Source: JBCCMA01 sp039026595 (GTDB lineage Bacteria; Pseudomonadota; Gammaproteobacteria; Steroidobacterales; JBCCMA01). From it: 64,000 nt of DNA. Position numbers and translations under genes: made by a program. Location: contig JBCCMA010000001.1 of assembly GCA_039026595.1 (NCBI GenBank), positions 52,648 through 116,647 on the forward strand, read 5' to 3'. The notes under the pieces are model-generated. The model searched no databases. It was not told the DNA's origin and saw nothing but the letters and a program-made list of their open reading frames with translations. Positions 47,001 to 54,729 of the stretch are shown here, in pieces (position 1 is the first letter of the stretch; every line of letters starts with the position of its first letter).

Positions 47001-47626
47001 TCGAAATACGCGCCGATCAGTAACCAGTCCGGATTGAACTCGGTCAGCGAGCTGAAGATGAGGTACACCACCAGAAACACCACGACACCGATATAGCTCC
47101 CCATCATCGAGCGGGTCGCCGTGGCCACAGCGAAGAACAGTGCGGCGGTCAGCAGAAGATTGGGCACCGCAAACACCAACAATGCGAACAGATAGTCCCT
47201 GAGCCGGTTGGGTCCGAGGGTTTCCGCATCGATCCACGGCATCAGCGAGCCCAGCCAGATGGCCACCGGCACAAAACAAAATGCCAGCACACACACGCCG
47301 AACGCACCCACAAACCGTCCGAACAGGTAGTCAAACTTGCTGACTCTGGTCGAACGCACCATGGGCCCAAAGCCGCTCTGGTCATCGCGCACAATCACAT
47401 TGGCCACAAACGCGGTGGTCACGAACATGAAGAAGATGCTCAGGATGATCGTGATCTCAATGATCGCCGACGGACTGTTGGCGTGAACGTTCCCGCCGCC
47501 GCCGATCTGGATGTTGGGCGACGTGGTTGCACCAAACGTCAGCAGGAAAAACACCACGCTCACCACCCAGAACACCGGGCTTCGCGCGTGATATCGGAAT
47601 TCAAACGCCGCAATCGAGGCAAACAT
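44045..47626 (-). CDS. ABC transporter permease fused to M1-type aminopeptidase
   Basis: 1193 residues. The N-terminal 600 residues are two blocks of hydrophobic helices of an ABC-2-type exporter. The C-terminal part is a gluzincin M1 peptidase with H932-E-F-G-H936 and a candidate third zinc ligand E956 in LLVETLAQYS. Such fusions pair with a separate ATP-binding protein, which is the next gene (upstream on this strand, 2 bp apart). The peptidase probably faces the periplasm. Substrate unknown. Confidence 0.92.
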   Translation of the reverse strand: MFASIAAFEFRYHARSPVFWVVSVVFFLLTFGATTSPNIQIGGGGNVHANSPSAIIEITIILSIFFMFVTTAFVANVIVRDDQSGFGPMVRSTRVSKFDYLFGRFVGAFGVCVLAFCFVPVAIWLGSLMPWIDAETLGPNRLRDYLFALLVFAVPNLLLTAALFFAVATATRSMMGSYIGVVVFLVVYLIFSSLTEFNPDWLLIGAYFEAFGGGAYDFLTRYWTASERNNDIPSLGGVLLANRAFCVALALLALAYAYRRFSFAERSASPRQLRKQEKLKAKLARQAPSLVAVLPDSAPRSAWWARFMAQTRLEMRQVFLSPAFFVLILVGLFNSLGSLFLASEIYGTPSYPMTFRVIELLQGTFTIIPFIIAIFYGGELVWRDRDRKMHELVDATSIPNWAFMVPKTIAVAGVLLSALLISVFGAILVQLVQGYTEFEFSKYVLWYVLPLTVEMLTLAILSVFVQALSPSKYIGWGIMLLYFICTITFSALDLNHPLYLYGAGIGVPLSDMNGTDVSGAGAWWVRLYWAAVAVCLAVFAHLLWRRGTGVSFASLFRQAPRRLAGGAGLVLAVGVIGATATGAYVFNNTNVLNEYVTNDEAEENIAEYEKKYLRYESLKQPAYTRFVLTLDVYPETRQFRAEGEADFINDTGAPLDSLHVRFFDPNVIVDSIDVEGGELTTFDEEFKYRIYTLSPPMAPNETRSLRFESRREQNGFRAQGNDTRLVHNGTFLNNAEFAPLLGMDRNGLLGDRTTRRKYDLPAELRVAPLEDASATDNNYVGADWVTADITVRTSADQTPIAPGRRVSDEVVDGRRVARFVSDAPILAFFSVQSARYAVKERNADGVNMAVYYHPQHEFNVETMLDATERSLAYYKANFGPYPFDYARIVEFPGYARFAQAFAGTVPYSEGIGFIADNRDPDEIDYVTYVTAHEFGHQYWAHQLISANQQGGTLLVETLAQYSALVVMKSIYGEEQIRRFLKYELDRYLSGRGSEALEELPLNRVENQGYIHYRKGAVVMYLLQDRLGEARVNAMLADLLERYRFKGPPYPSSTELVDGFKALARTEAERELVVDLLEKITLYDLKAASATVRELDNGQFETTLTVDAAKVYADGEGQETLATLNDEIDVGVFTARPGLGVFEADDVLLFERRRVTDGEQTLVMVTSERPVFAGVDPYNKYIDRNADDNLVRIE

Positions 47627-47628
47627 GG

Positions 47629-48513
47629 TCAGGCGGCCTCGCTACGGCGCAGCGCCGCCAGCGTTGAGAAATACACGTCCTCAAGGCCGCCCGGAGCCAG
47701 CTCGAAGCCCTCTCCGGGGTCGGCGTCGCTCAGTACATTGATCACGGTGGCGCCCGCAATGAGGCGCGTCGAAATAATGTCGAAGCGGGAGCGGTGATCG
47801 GCAAGCTCATCGCGACGGATCGTCTTGGCCCAGATGCTGCCGCGCGTTTGTTCAATCAAGGCCCGCGGCGCGCCTTCCAATCGGATTTCACCGGCGGCCA
47901 GAACCGCCATGCGTGGGCAGAGGTCGGCTACATCGTCCACGATGTGCGTGGACAGGATAATGACGACGTTCTCGCCAATTTCGGCGAGCAGATTCAGGAA
48001 GCGGTTGCGCTCCTCGGGGTCAAGCCCAGCGGTCGGTTCGTCGACGATGATCAGCTCGGGGTTTCCAATCAGCGCCTGTGCGACGCCGAAGCGCTGACGC
48101 ATGCCGCCCGAAAATCCGGCGATGGCTTTCTTGCGCACGTCCCACAAATTGACCTGGGTGAGCAGTGTCTCAACGGTCGCCTTTCGGTCCGCGCGGCTCG
48201 CGATCCCCTTCAGAACCGCCATGTGGTCAAGCATGTCGTAGGCGCTGATCCTCGGATAAACGCCAAAGTCCTGCGGCAGATAGCCGAGGCGCTCGCGCAG
48301 GGATTCCGGTGACTGCAACACATCGATATCGCCAAAACGGATCGAGCCGGCCGTTGGCGTTTGCAAGGTGGCGATGGTGCGCATCAGCGTCGACTTGCCC
48401 GCCCCGTTGGGGCCGAGCAACCCGAACATGCCCTTTGGGATGGTCAGCGTCACATCGCGCAGGGCCTGCGTTCCGTTTGCGTAGGTATGGGAGACGTTAT
48501 CGAGTTGGAGCAT
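47629..48513 (-). CDS. ABC transporter ATP-binding protein
   Basis: 294 residues from the ATG at 48513. Walker A is GLLGPNGAGKSTL, signature FSGGMRQRFGVAQ, Walker B LIIVDEPTAGLDPEER, plus the H-loop (ILSTHIVDD). It couples to the M1-fused permease 2 bp downstream. The frame is open upstream to 48630 without family similarity. Substrate unknown. Confidence 0.93.
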   Translation of the reverse strand: MLQLDNVSHTYANGTQALRDVTLTIPKGMFGLLGPNGAGKSTLMRTIATLQTPTAGSIRFGDIDVLQSPESLRERLGYLPQDFGVYPRISAYDMLDHMAVLKGIASRADRKATVETLLTQVNLWDVRKKAIAGFSGGMRQRFGVAQALIGNPELIIVDEPTAGLDPEERNRFLNLLAEIGENVVIILSTHIVDDVADLCPRMAVLAAGEIRLEGAPRALIEQTRGSIWAKTIRRDELADHRSRFDIISTRLIAGATVINVLSDADPGEGFELAPGGLEDVYFSTLAALRRSEAA

Positions 48514-48628
48514 GGGCAGGTCTCGGGTTGGCGGAGTAGGAAGACAGATCGGCGAACGCATGTTGCCTGATCTTTGGATACGACAAAGTGCGGTATGGTT
48601 TGCAGCCTCGTCAAGAAGAGTAAAGGCC

Positions 48629-49069
48629 ATGGAAACCTATCGCGCACGGCAGGTGGTGGCGCATCCCGTTTCGGACCTTGCCGGTTTGAAAATCAAGCCG
48701 TACACCATTGCGGCGGCCGGAAGAGAGGAGATCGACATCCATCGAGTCCTCGAGCACGCGGACGCAGAGTTGCGTTCGTCGGGGCTGTCTTCTTTGGCGC
48801 ACCACGGACTCGGGTACGTCATTTACCACGCCGGCGCTGACGCCAACTGGTTGCTGCTTCGGGTATGGGTCGATGGGTGCATTGTTGCGGGCCGGGTCGT
48901 GCACGTCGTTGATGACCAGCGTGTCGAAATCGAGTCGCCTTTAATCGAGTGCGTATATGAGCAGGTGCCGGCCAGCCATGAGCGTACCGCCTGGGTGCGC
49001 CACATGATGGGCGATACGCCAGACGCAGCGGGATACCTGGCAGACCGGCTGACGGACGGCGATTACTGA
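48629..49069 (+). CDS. Conserved small protein of unknown function (146 aa)
   Basis: METYRARQVVAHPVSDLAGLKIK begins a soluble 146-residue protein without signal or membrane segments; no family recognised. It is divergent from the ABC ATP-binding gene (115 bp between starts). The AAAGG at 48622 can act as SD. Upstream in-frame codons to 48512 lack support. Confidence 0.6.
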   Translation: METYRARQVVAHPVSDLAGLKIKPYTIAAAGREEIDIHRVLEHADAELRSSGLSSLAHHGLGYVIYHAGADANWLLLRVWVDGCIVAGRVVHVVDDQRVEIESPLIECVYEQVPASHERTAWVRHMMGDTPDAAGYLADRLTDGDY

Positions 49070-49132
49070 TCACGCCCCTCGGCGGTGGCTAACCCGGTAC
49101 ATCGCGCTTACTTGTCTTTTTGTAAAGCAAAC

Positions 49133-49162
49133 TTGACTCTATGGCGGACTCTGATCTATAAA
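49133..49162 (+). promoter_or_regulatory. Strong predicted promoter for the membrane protein/XRE pair
   Basis: TTGACT (49133-49138) and TATAAA (49157-49162), each five of six consensus bases, are 18 bp apart. The inverted repeat GTAAA-N6-TTTAC (49164-49179) follows the -10 directly. Confidence 0.6.
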
Positions 49163-49163
49163 A

Positions 49164-49179
49164 GTAAAGTCTTATTTAC
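49164..49179. promoter_or_regulatory. Inverted repeat at predicted start site, possible XRE operator
   Basis: GTAAA (49164-49168) and TTTAC (49175-49179) with a 6-bp spacer lie over the expected transcription start. The position suggests autoregulation by the XRE protein at 49619. Confidence 0.4.
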
Positions 49180-49202
49180 ATTTAGGTTAGGAAACACGAC
49201 TT

Positions 49203-49622
49203 ATGATCGAGTCCAATTCAGATCGGGTGGGCCGCCGCCACGAAAAACGCGCCACCGTTCACCTGGCCGCCTGGACCTTGTTGTGGCTGATCACGCTGGC
49301 CGCCGCCGTGCTGGGGCCGCGGCTGATCTGGGACGGTGACACGCGATTCACCACGCTTGCCGTTTTCATTAACTTCGCCGCCGGCGTGGGCATGGTGCTG
49401 GCCAATCGGCGTCTGTTCCGAAACCTCGATGAGCTGCAGCAAAAGGTTCAGCTTGAGGCGATGGCGACAAGCCTCGGTGTGGGCCTTGTCTTTGGCTTCA
49501 CCTACTCCACGCTGGATCAGACCAATCTCATATCCGGCGATGCCGAGATTGGCGCGCTCGCCATCGTCATGGGCCTGACCTATTTCATTGCCACGATGAC
49601 GGGCCTGCGGAGATACCGGTGA
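49203..49622 (+). CDS. Small membrane protein paired with XRE regulator (139 aa)
   Basis: 139 residues with four likely hydrophobic helices (WTLLWLITLAAAVLG, FAAGVGMVLAN, MATSLGVGLVFGFTYS, IVMGLTYFIATM). No named family assigned. The stop overlaps the regulator's GTG (GTGA), so they are co-translated. Many bacteria have such membrane-protein/short-XRE pairs. Confidence 0.75.
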   Translation: MIESNSDRVGRRHEKRATVHLAAWTLLWLITLAAAVLGPRLIWDGDTRFTTLAVFINFAAGVGMVLANRRLFRNLDELQQKVQLEAMATSLGVGLVFGFTYSTLDQTNLISGDAEIGALAIVMGLTYFIATMTGLRRYR

Positions 49623-49846
49623 AGAACAAGCTCAAGGTGCTCCGAGCCAAACGTGACTGGACACAAGCGAGGCTCGCAGAAGCGCTGGACGTCACGCGCC
49701 AGACCATCAATGCCATCGAGACCGGAAAGTTTGATCCCAGCCTGCCGCTCGCGTTTCGTACGGCGCGCCTGTTTGGCCTGTCGATCGAAGACATCTTCGA
49801 CGATGGCGCGGCCGATCCTGAGACGTCCGAAATCCGGTCGACCTAG
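49619..49846 (+). CDS. XRE-family transcriptional regulator (75 aa)
   Basis: 75 residues from GTG 49619: MKNKLKVLRAKRDWTQARLA, then EALDVTRQTINAIETGKFDPS forms the helix-turn-helix, ending in IEDIFDDG, as in the short Cro/YozG-type regulators. It starts inside the membrane protein's stop codon. It overlaps the convergent pirin gene end by 4 bp. Confidence 0.9.
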   Translation: MKNKLKVLRAKRDWTQARLAEALDVTRQTINAIETGKFDPSLPLAFRTARLFGLSIEDIFDDGAADPETSEIRST

Positions 49847-50799
49847 CGATCATCCGGGCGTCCCTGCGGCGGAAGCGGTAACCGCTCGGGCGCCGGTATG
49901 TACTCGTCGTTATCGCCAGGGGGCAAACGAAACAGTCCGTTTTCCCAGTCTGCGCGACGCCATTCCTCGGCGGCGGCCTCGATCTTTTCGCGCGATGACG
50001 ACACAAAGTTCCATGCAAGATAACGGGGCCCGTTCAACGTCTCGCCACCGAGCAACATGATGCGTGCTCCCGCTGGACCCGCCTTTAGACTGATCGAATC
50101 GCCCGGGCGGAACACCATCATGCGACCCGCTTCAAACGTATCACCCGCCACGCTGACCTCGCCGTCCACAACGTAAACACCCCGGTCCTCATGATCATCC
50201 GGCAAGGGTAGGCCAGCGTGGGGCTGCAGCACGGCGTCGGCGTAAAACATCTCGGTGAACGTGCTCACCGGCGCCTGGTGACCGTAAGCGTGGCCGAGGA
50301 TCAGTCGCACCGACGTATCGGTATCGGTGATCATGGGGAGCGCATCCCCACCGTGGTGCTCAAACGACGGATTTTGGTCTTCGGCCGATTCGGGCAACGC
50401 GACCCACGTCTGGATACCGAAAAGCGCGTGGCGCGTCCGGCGGGTCTCGGGACTGGTTCGCTCTGAGTGTGTAATGCCCTTGCCGGCGATCATCCAGTTC
50501 ACCTCACCGGGATAGATCATCTGGTTGGTGCCCAGTGAATCACGGTGCTGGAATTCGCCGCGGAACAGATAGGTGACGGTCGCAAGACCGATATGCGGGT
50601 GCGGCCGCACGTCGATCCCACCCTCATTGATAAACTCGGCCGGACCCATCTGATCAAAAAAGATGAAAGGCCCGACCAACTGACGCTGTGGCGACGGTAA
50701 TGCGCGCCGGACCTCAAATCCGCCAAGATCACGGGCCCTGGGCACGATGACTGTGTCGATCGAACGCGCGTCCGACGTGGGTAACTGGCTCATTGGCAT
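49843..50799 (-). CDS. Pirin family protein
   Basis: 318 residues, a bicupin pirin. The metal-binding motif is clear: GGIDVRPHPHIGLATVTYLF with HxH, then GEVNWMIAGKGITHSERT. It ends with a long tail including LPPGDNDEYIPAPERLPLPP. Pirins bind Fe and may have quercetinase activity or regulatory roles. Start at MPMSQ, or two codons later. Confidence 0.9.
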   Translation of the reverse strand: MPMSQLPTSDARSIDTVIVPRARDLGGFEVRRALPSPQRQLVGPFIFFDQMGPAEFINEGGIDVRPHPHIGLATVTYLFRGEFQHRDSLGTNQMIYPGEVNWMIAGKGITHSERTSPETRRTRHALFGIQTWVALPESAEDQNPSFEHHGGDALPMITDTDTSVRLILGHAYGHQAPVSTFTEMFYADAVLQPHAGLPLPDDHEDRGVYVVDGEVSVAGDTFEAGRMMVFRPGDSISLKAGPAGARIMLLGGETLNGPRYLAWNFVSSSREKIEAAAEEWRRADWENGLFRLPPGDNDEYIPAPERLPLPPQGRPDDR

Positions 50800-50983
50800 C
50801 GCTCACTGTGCATCGGTGTACCTGTGCGCGGCCTGACCACCGAGCATCGGCGGTCAGGTTATGTCCTGCGTCGGCCGATCAGGAACGGGGAGACCGGTCG
50901 CGCTCGTTGCACACAGAAACACACTTTAACGCAGGACTTCTGGCAACGTTCGATTACACACCCGAAGCCATCAAGGTTTTTTG

Positions 50984-51751
50984 ATGTCCACGCAGAACGC
51001 GTTCCTCGCTACCGAGCCGCCCCCACCGGATCGAGCCACACAGTTCGGTTTGCGCCCACCGGCACAGATCCTCAAGTTCCTTGAGCCCCGCGCCGTGCTC
51101 GAGACACTTTGCCTTCTTCCCAGCGCGCCGGCATTGGCACTGCGCGCGCGCGGGGACGGCCGGCCCATCATGGTGATCCCCGGGTTTCTGACGGACGACC
51201 GCTCGACCTGGCCGTTGCGGACCTATCTGAATTGGCTTGGCTATCGCTCACAGGGTTGGTCAATGGGCCGGAACAACGGTCAACCGGAGCGTGATGCCGA
51301 GGTGTTGGCCAAGCGGATTGATGAGATGGACGACGAGGAGCCCATTACACTGATCGGTTGGAGCCTCGGAGGCGTGGTTGCGCGCGAGGTGGCCAGGCGC
51401 ATCCCCCACCGCGTACGCGAGATCATCACCATGGGCACGCCCATCGAGGGCGGGCCGAAATACACTATCGCCGGAGAGAAATTCGCCGAGCGGCAGAACC
51501 TCGATCTCGATGACTTCGAGGTGCATATCCACGAGATTAACCGCAAAGGCGTGACCGTCCCAATCACCGCGATTTACAGCTACGGCGACGGCATCGTTGG
51601 CTGGCGCGCGATGATCGATCGCTACAATGCCCACACCCGACACCGTCGCGTCATCGGATCGCACCTTGGTCTTGGGACCAACCCATTGGTCTGGCACATC
51701 GTAGAGCGGACGCTACGCCGGTCGACGACAGTTGAAGAGGCTGCAAAATAG
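50984..51751 (+). CDS. Alpha/beta-hydrolase fold protein (lipase-like)
   Basis: 255 residues from ATG 50984. The oxyanion region is VIPGFLTDD and the nucleophile elbow is LIGWSLGGVVAREVARR, with the later TMGTPIEGGPK and YSYGDGIVGWRA segments and SHLGLG (His). Similar to triacylglycerol lipase-like or esterase proteins. No signal peptide. Substrate unknown. Confidence 0.85.
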   Translation: MSTQNAFLATEPPPPDRATQFGLRPPAQILKFLEPRAVLETLCLLPSAPALALRARGDGRPIMVIPGFLTDDRSTWPLRTYLNWLGYRSQGWSMGRNNGQPERDAEVLAKRIDEMDDEEPITLIGWSLGGVVAREVARRIPHRVREIITMGTPIEGGPKYTIAGEKFAERQNLDLDDFEVHIHEINRKGVTVPITAIYSYGDGIVGWRAMIDRYNAHTRHRRVIGSHLGLGTNPLVWHIVERTLRRSTTVEEAAK

Positions 51752-52077
51752 CGCGATCTTAACGGCCGTGTTTTCGTCAAGATGGCACAGCCTGTGATCA
51801 CCATCATTCTTGTTGACTATCTTGAAATCAGGGACGCGCTTGCCTGCCTGATGGCGGCAGGTGTGGCCGCCGGCCTCGCGCTGCAGCTACTGTCTCGCAA
51901 TGATCGCTTCGCCTTTCACTTCACCGCATGTGCGGGCCAGCCTGAGTTGCTTGCTTCGGGCGATTCTGACCACGCCGCTTTTTTATCGTAGGCTTTTCGA
52001 TAGCGCGCTTTGCGTATCGTTTTCCCAATTCTGCATTGCATTTTTTCTTGTCACGCTTGGCTGAAAGGAATTTGACT
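51752..52077. other. Gene-poor stretch between hydrolase and lipoprotein genes
   Basis: 326 bp without a supported gene. A 69-codon frame (51782-51991, plus) has one hydrophobic part but no family and no clear SD, so it is not called. No convincing promoter was found; the stretch ends with AAAGGA before the lipoprotein ATG. Confidence 0.5.
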
Positions 52078-52647
52078 ATGGGTCCCCGTCTAAAACTTGT
52101 CGTAGCCTTGACGATTTTCACACTTCTCTCCGGTTGTGTAACCACTCAGGGAACATCAACAACGCCGTCGGAAGATTCGATAAAAACGCTCATGCGCGAG
52201 CTTCAGGTTGCAATTAACCACATCGGCGCGAATGCGAGCCAAGGTGCACTTCCGCCCTTGAGCACTGCGACTGTTGTGCTCAGTTCCAAGGTTGTCGATT
52301 CGACAACCGGTAGCGCATCGCTGGTCCTCACCTCCAAGACTGCTAACACAACCTCTGACTCCAATACTCTTGAGTTGATCTTCAAACCCTCGCAGGGGGC
52401 AGGAATCAGCAGCGATAGCGGTGTTGGAGAGAAAATAGGTGAGGCCGTCATTGACGCGATAAAGGGCATATCGGATGCACAGGGGCTCAGCCTGTCCAGC
52501 CTGAAGGTAACAGCGGGTCTTGACATCATATCCAGTACAACCGGCGGTCTGGATATTGAGATAGCGGGGGTAGCGATCAGTGGTGCCGCAGGCAAAACAA
52601 TAACGACCGGTCATTCAATAATACTGTTGTTCAAGCGCCCGGATTGA
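52078..52647 (+). CDS. Lipoprotein with two related Trypco2-like domains
   Basis: 189 residues from ATG 52078 (SD AAAGGA). Lipobox FTLLSGC. The mature part is two repeats: one from about LMRELQVAI to LELIFKP and one from about IGEAVIDAIKGI to SIILLFKRP. Each has a helix, then a beta-strand set ending in a LxxLFKxP-type strand. This pattern resembles the trypsin-co-occurring (Trypco2) domains, but I cannot confirm it without a profile search. The GC content is lower than the neighbours. It sits 8 bp before the deacetylase gene. Confidence 0.6.
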   Translation: MGPRLKLVVALTIFTLLSGCVTTQGTSTTPSEDSIKTLMRELQVAINHIGANASQGALPPLSTATVVLSSKVVDSTTGSASLVLTSKTANTTSDSNTLELIFKPSQGAGISSDSGVGEKIGEAVIDAIKGISDAQGLSLSSLKVTAGLDIISSTTGGLDIEIAGVAISGAAGKTITTGHSIILLFKRPD

Positions 52648-52655
52648 TTTGAACG

Positions 52656-53705
52656 ATGCAGGTCTTTTTCTCCCCTGACCACCAACTCCGAAACCCGAAA
52701 ACCGAGTTCTACGGCGGCCAGCTTGTCACGCCGTTTGAGTCGCCCAACCGAGTAGATCTAATCCTGACCGCGCTTCAGGAAGCTGGGATCGGCACGATCC
52801 AAAAAACCGACCAGCGATCGCTTACGGTTGCTCGGCAGGTGCACGATGGCGGGTACCTCGATTTTCTTTCGTCGTGCTGGCGCGAATGGCAAGCAGCAGG
52901 TCACCACGGAGAGCTGATCAGCTACGTTTGGCCGGGTCGCTGCATGCCGAGTCAGCAAATACCCACTGCGATTGCCGGCAAGGTCGGCTACTACAGTTTG
53001 TCAGCTGACACCGCGATCTCTGACGGCACCTGGGAGGCCGCTTGCAGCAGCCAGTCGGTTGCTTTGGCGGCCACCGACGCCGTGGTTCAAGGCGCGCCAG
53101 TCGCATTTGGATTATGCCGGCCACCCGGACACCACGCCGCTCGCGACCAGTATGGCGGTTATTGCTTTATCAATAACGCGGCCGTGTCGGCGCAGCACGC
53201 GCTGAATGAAGGCCGCAAGCGCGTTGCGGTGCTCGATATCGACTTCCACCACGGCAACGGGACGCAGGATATTTTTTACGAGCGGGATGATGTCCTTTTT
53301 GTATCTCTGCACGGTGATCCCGCGCACGCGTTTCCTCACTTTCTCGGCTTTACGGATGAAAAAGGTCGCGGTGCGGGGGAAGGATTCAATCGAAATTTTC
53401 CCATGGCACCGGGCACGGACTACGCCACTTGGCGACTCGCCCTTGAGCAAGCCCTTACGGACATCGATGCATTTTCGGCAGAGCTGCTCGTGGTATCACT
53501 GGGTGTAGACGCCTATGAAAACGACCCCATCAGTTTTTTCAAACTCGCATCACAGGACTTTGCTGATTGTGGTCGACTGCTCGGGGAAGCCGGAGTGGAT
53601 ACCGTGTTTTTAATGGAGGGCGGCTACGCGATCGATCGCATCGGCACCAATGTGGTGAATGTACTCACTGGATTTGAAGCAGCGCGCGCACTTCAGACAA
53701 CGTAA
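52656..53705 (+). CDS. Histone-deacetylase-family protein, polyamine deacetylase type
   Basis: 349 residues. Zinc-hydrolase motifs are LCRPPGHHAARDQYGGYCFINN, DIDFHHGNGTQDIFYE and SLHGDPAHAFPHFLGF, and the acid GVDAYENDPIS. The N-terminal GTWEAACSSQSVALAATDAV is seen in acetylpolyamine amidohydrolases. It would deacetylate acetylated polyamines or similar small substrates. It begins 8 bp after the lipoprotein gene, a likely co-transcript. Confidence 0.88.
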   Translation: MQVFFSPDHQLRNPKTEFYGGQLVTPFESPNRVDLILTALQEAGIGTIQKTDQRSLTVARQVHDGGYLDFLSSCWREWQAAGHHGELISYVWPGRCMPSQQIPTAIAGKVGYYSLSADTAISDGTWEAACSSQSVALAATDAVVQGAPVAFGLCRPPGHHAARDQYGGYCFINNAAVSAQHALNEGRKRVAVLDIDFHHGNGTQDIFYERDDVLFVSLHGDPAHAFPHFLGFTDEKGRGAGEGFNRNFPMAPGTDYATWRLALEQALTDIDAFSAELLVVSLGVDAYENDPISFFKLASQDFADCGRLLGEAGVDTVFLMEGGYAIDRIGTNVVNVLTGFEAARALQTT

Positions 53706-53708
53706 ACC

Positions 53709-54581
53709 TCAAGAGGCTGCCTTCAGCAGCCGCCGCACGAGTTCATCGGTTTCTGGTCGAGCTGGCTGTTGCCGATCCCGTACGGCGCTGACGCGCCTTT
53801 GCTCATCAAAATCCTGAAGGACCAGCGCGACCAGCAACCGGTCCTCGGGGATCGCGGTTTCGGGGAGTACAGCGGCACCCGAACCCTGTCGTACCAATGA
53901 CAATAGCCAATCTACCCGGTTTGATCTGTAGCTCGCATAGAGGGGACATGATTGCGCATCGCACTCGCTGTGCAATGTGGCCCGCATTTCACAGTTGGGC
54001 CGATCCAGAATATTGGTGTGCGAAAGGTCAGCCAAGTGGACGTCGGATTCCCGCGCCAATGGATGTTCCGCGTTCACCACAAGCCGATAGGACTCTTCAT
54101 AGATAAGGTCGGCTTTGAACAGAGCATCGTTCACATGCGAGCTGGCAATACCAAGATCAAAGTCACCGCGCCGCAGTCCATCCAGTACATCCTCTTCCCG
54201 TTCGACAATCAGTTCGATGTCCACCTTCGGGTTATCCACTCGGAACAACTCGATCGCCGGCGTCAGCCTGCGCGGCCCGATTGTCTCGCCAATGCCCACC
54301 CGCACGGGCACGCGATCGAGCCGGACGTGGCGAGTTGCCTCTGCTCGCGCTTCGCGCGTGTGGTGCGTGATGGCCTCCAGATGAGGCTGCATGATCAAGC
54401 CGAGTGGCGTTAGTCGACAGCCCGCGCGATCCCGCAGGAACAGCGGCCCACCGAGCTCGTCTTCCAGCTTCTTGATCGCGGTCGTCAGTGACGGCTGGGA
54501 GACGAACGACGCTTTCGCTGCCCGGGTGAAGTTCCGATGCTCGCAAACGGCGAGGAAATAACGGACCTGGTTCATTTCCAC
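53709..54581 (-). CDS. LysR-family regulator, OxyR-like
   Basis: 290 residues. The winged helix is MEMNQVRYFLAVCEHRNFTR, then AKASFVSQPSLTTAIKKLE. The effector domain carries three cysteines at C197, C207 and C212 (PNCEM, SECDAQSC). E. coli OxyR uses C199 and C208, so a redox switch is plausible here. The divergent gene encodes an exported ABM-like protein. The operator ATAG-N7-CTAT lies between them. Confidence 0.87.
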   Translation of the reverse strand: MEMNQVRYFLAVCEHRNFTRAAKASFVSQPSLTTAIKKLEDELGGPLFLRDRAGCRLTPLGLIMQPHLEAITHHTREARAEATRHVRLDRVPVRVGIGETIGPRRLTPAIELFRVDNPKVDIELIVEREEDVLDGLRRGDFDLGIASSHVNDALFKADLIYEESYRLVVNAEHPLARESDVHLADLSHTNILDRPNCEMRATLHSECDAQSCPLYASYRSNRVDWLLSLVRQGSGAAVLPETAIPEDRLLVALVLQDFDEQRRVSAVRDRQQPARPETDELVRRLLKAAS

Positions 54582-54630
54582 CTTGCTCTCTCCAGCGCAT
54601 ACGAAGCGTTCCCCGACCCAACCGCATAAT

Positions 54631-54645
54631 ATAGTTTATTACTAT
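54631..54645. promoter_or_regulatory. OxyR-type operator ATAG-N7-CTAT
   Basis: ATAGTTTATTACTAT is a perfect dyad (ATAGT-N5-ACTAT), matching the OxyR half-element ATAG-N7-CTAT and the LysR T-N11-A rule. It lies 50 bp from the LysR gene start and 85 bp before the divergent gene. Confidence 0.6.
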
Positions 54646-54665
54646 CGAATCATAAAATATCGGAA

Positions 54666-54693
54666 TTGGATTACGGCCTTTTTAGGCCATAAA
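54666..54693 (+). promoter_or_regulatory. Possible promoter for the ABM-like gene
   Basis: TTGGAT (54666-54671) and CATAAA (54688-54693) are spaced by 16 bp, with the ATG at 54730. The operator lies upstream, where a LysR activator would bind. Confidence 0.35.
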
Positions 54694-54729
54694 TTTGCGG
54701 CTCGCCAGAATAATAAATAGGTACTCACT

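Noticed and set aside
51782..51991. 69-codon frame in the gene-poor stretch
   Set aside because: No family, no clear ribosome-binding site and no conserved features visible.
54675..54688. GGCC-N6-GGCC hairpin before the ABM-like gene
   Set aside because: Only a 4-bp stem and it lies within the predicted promoter spacer.
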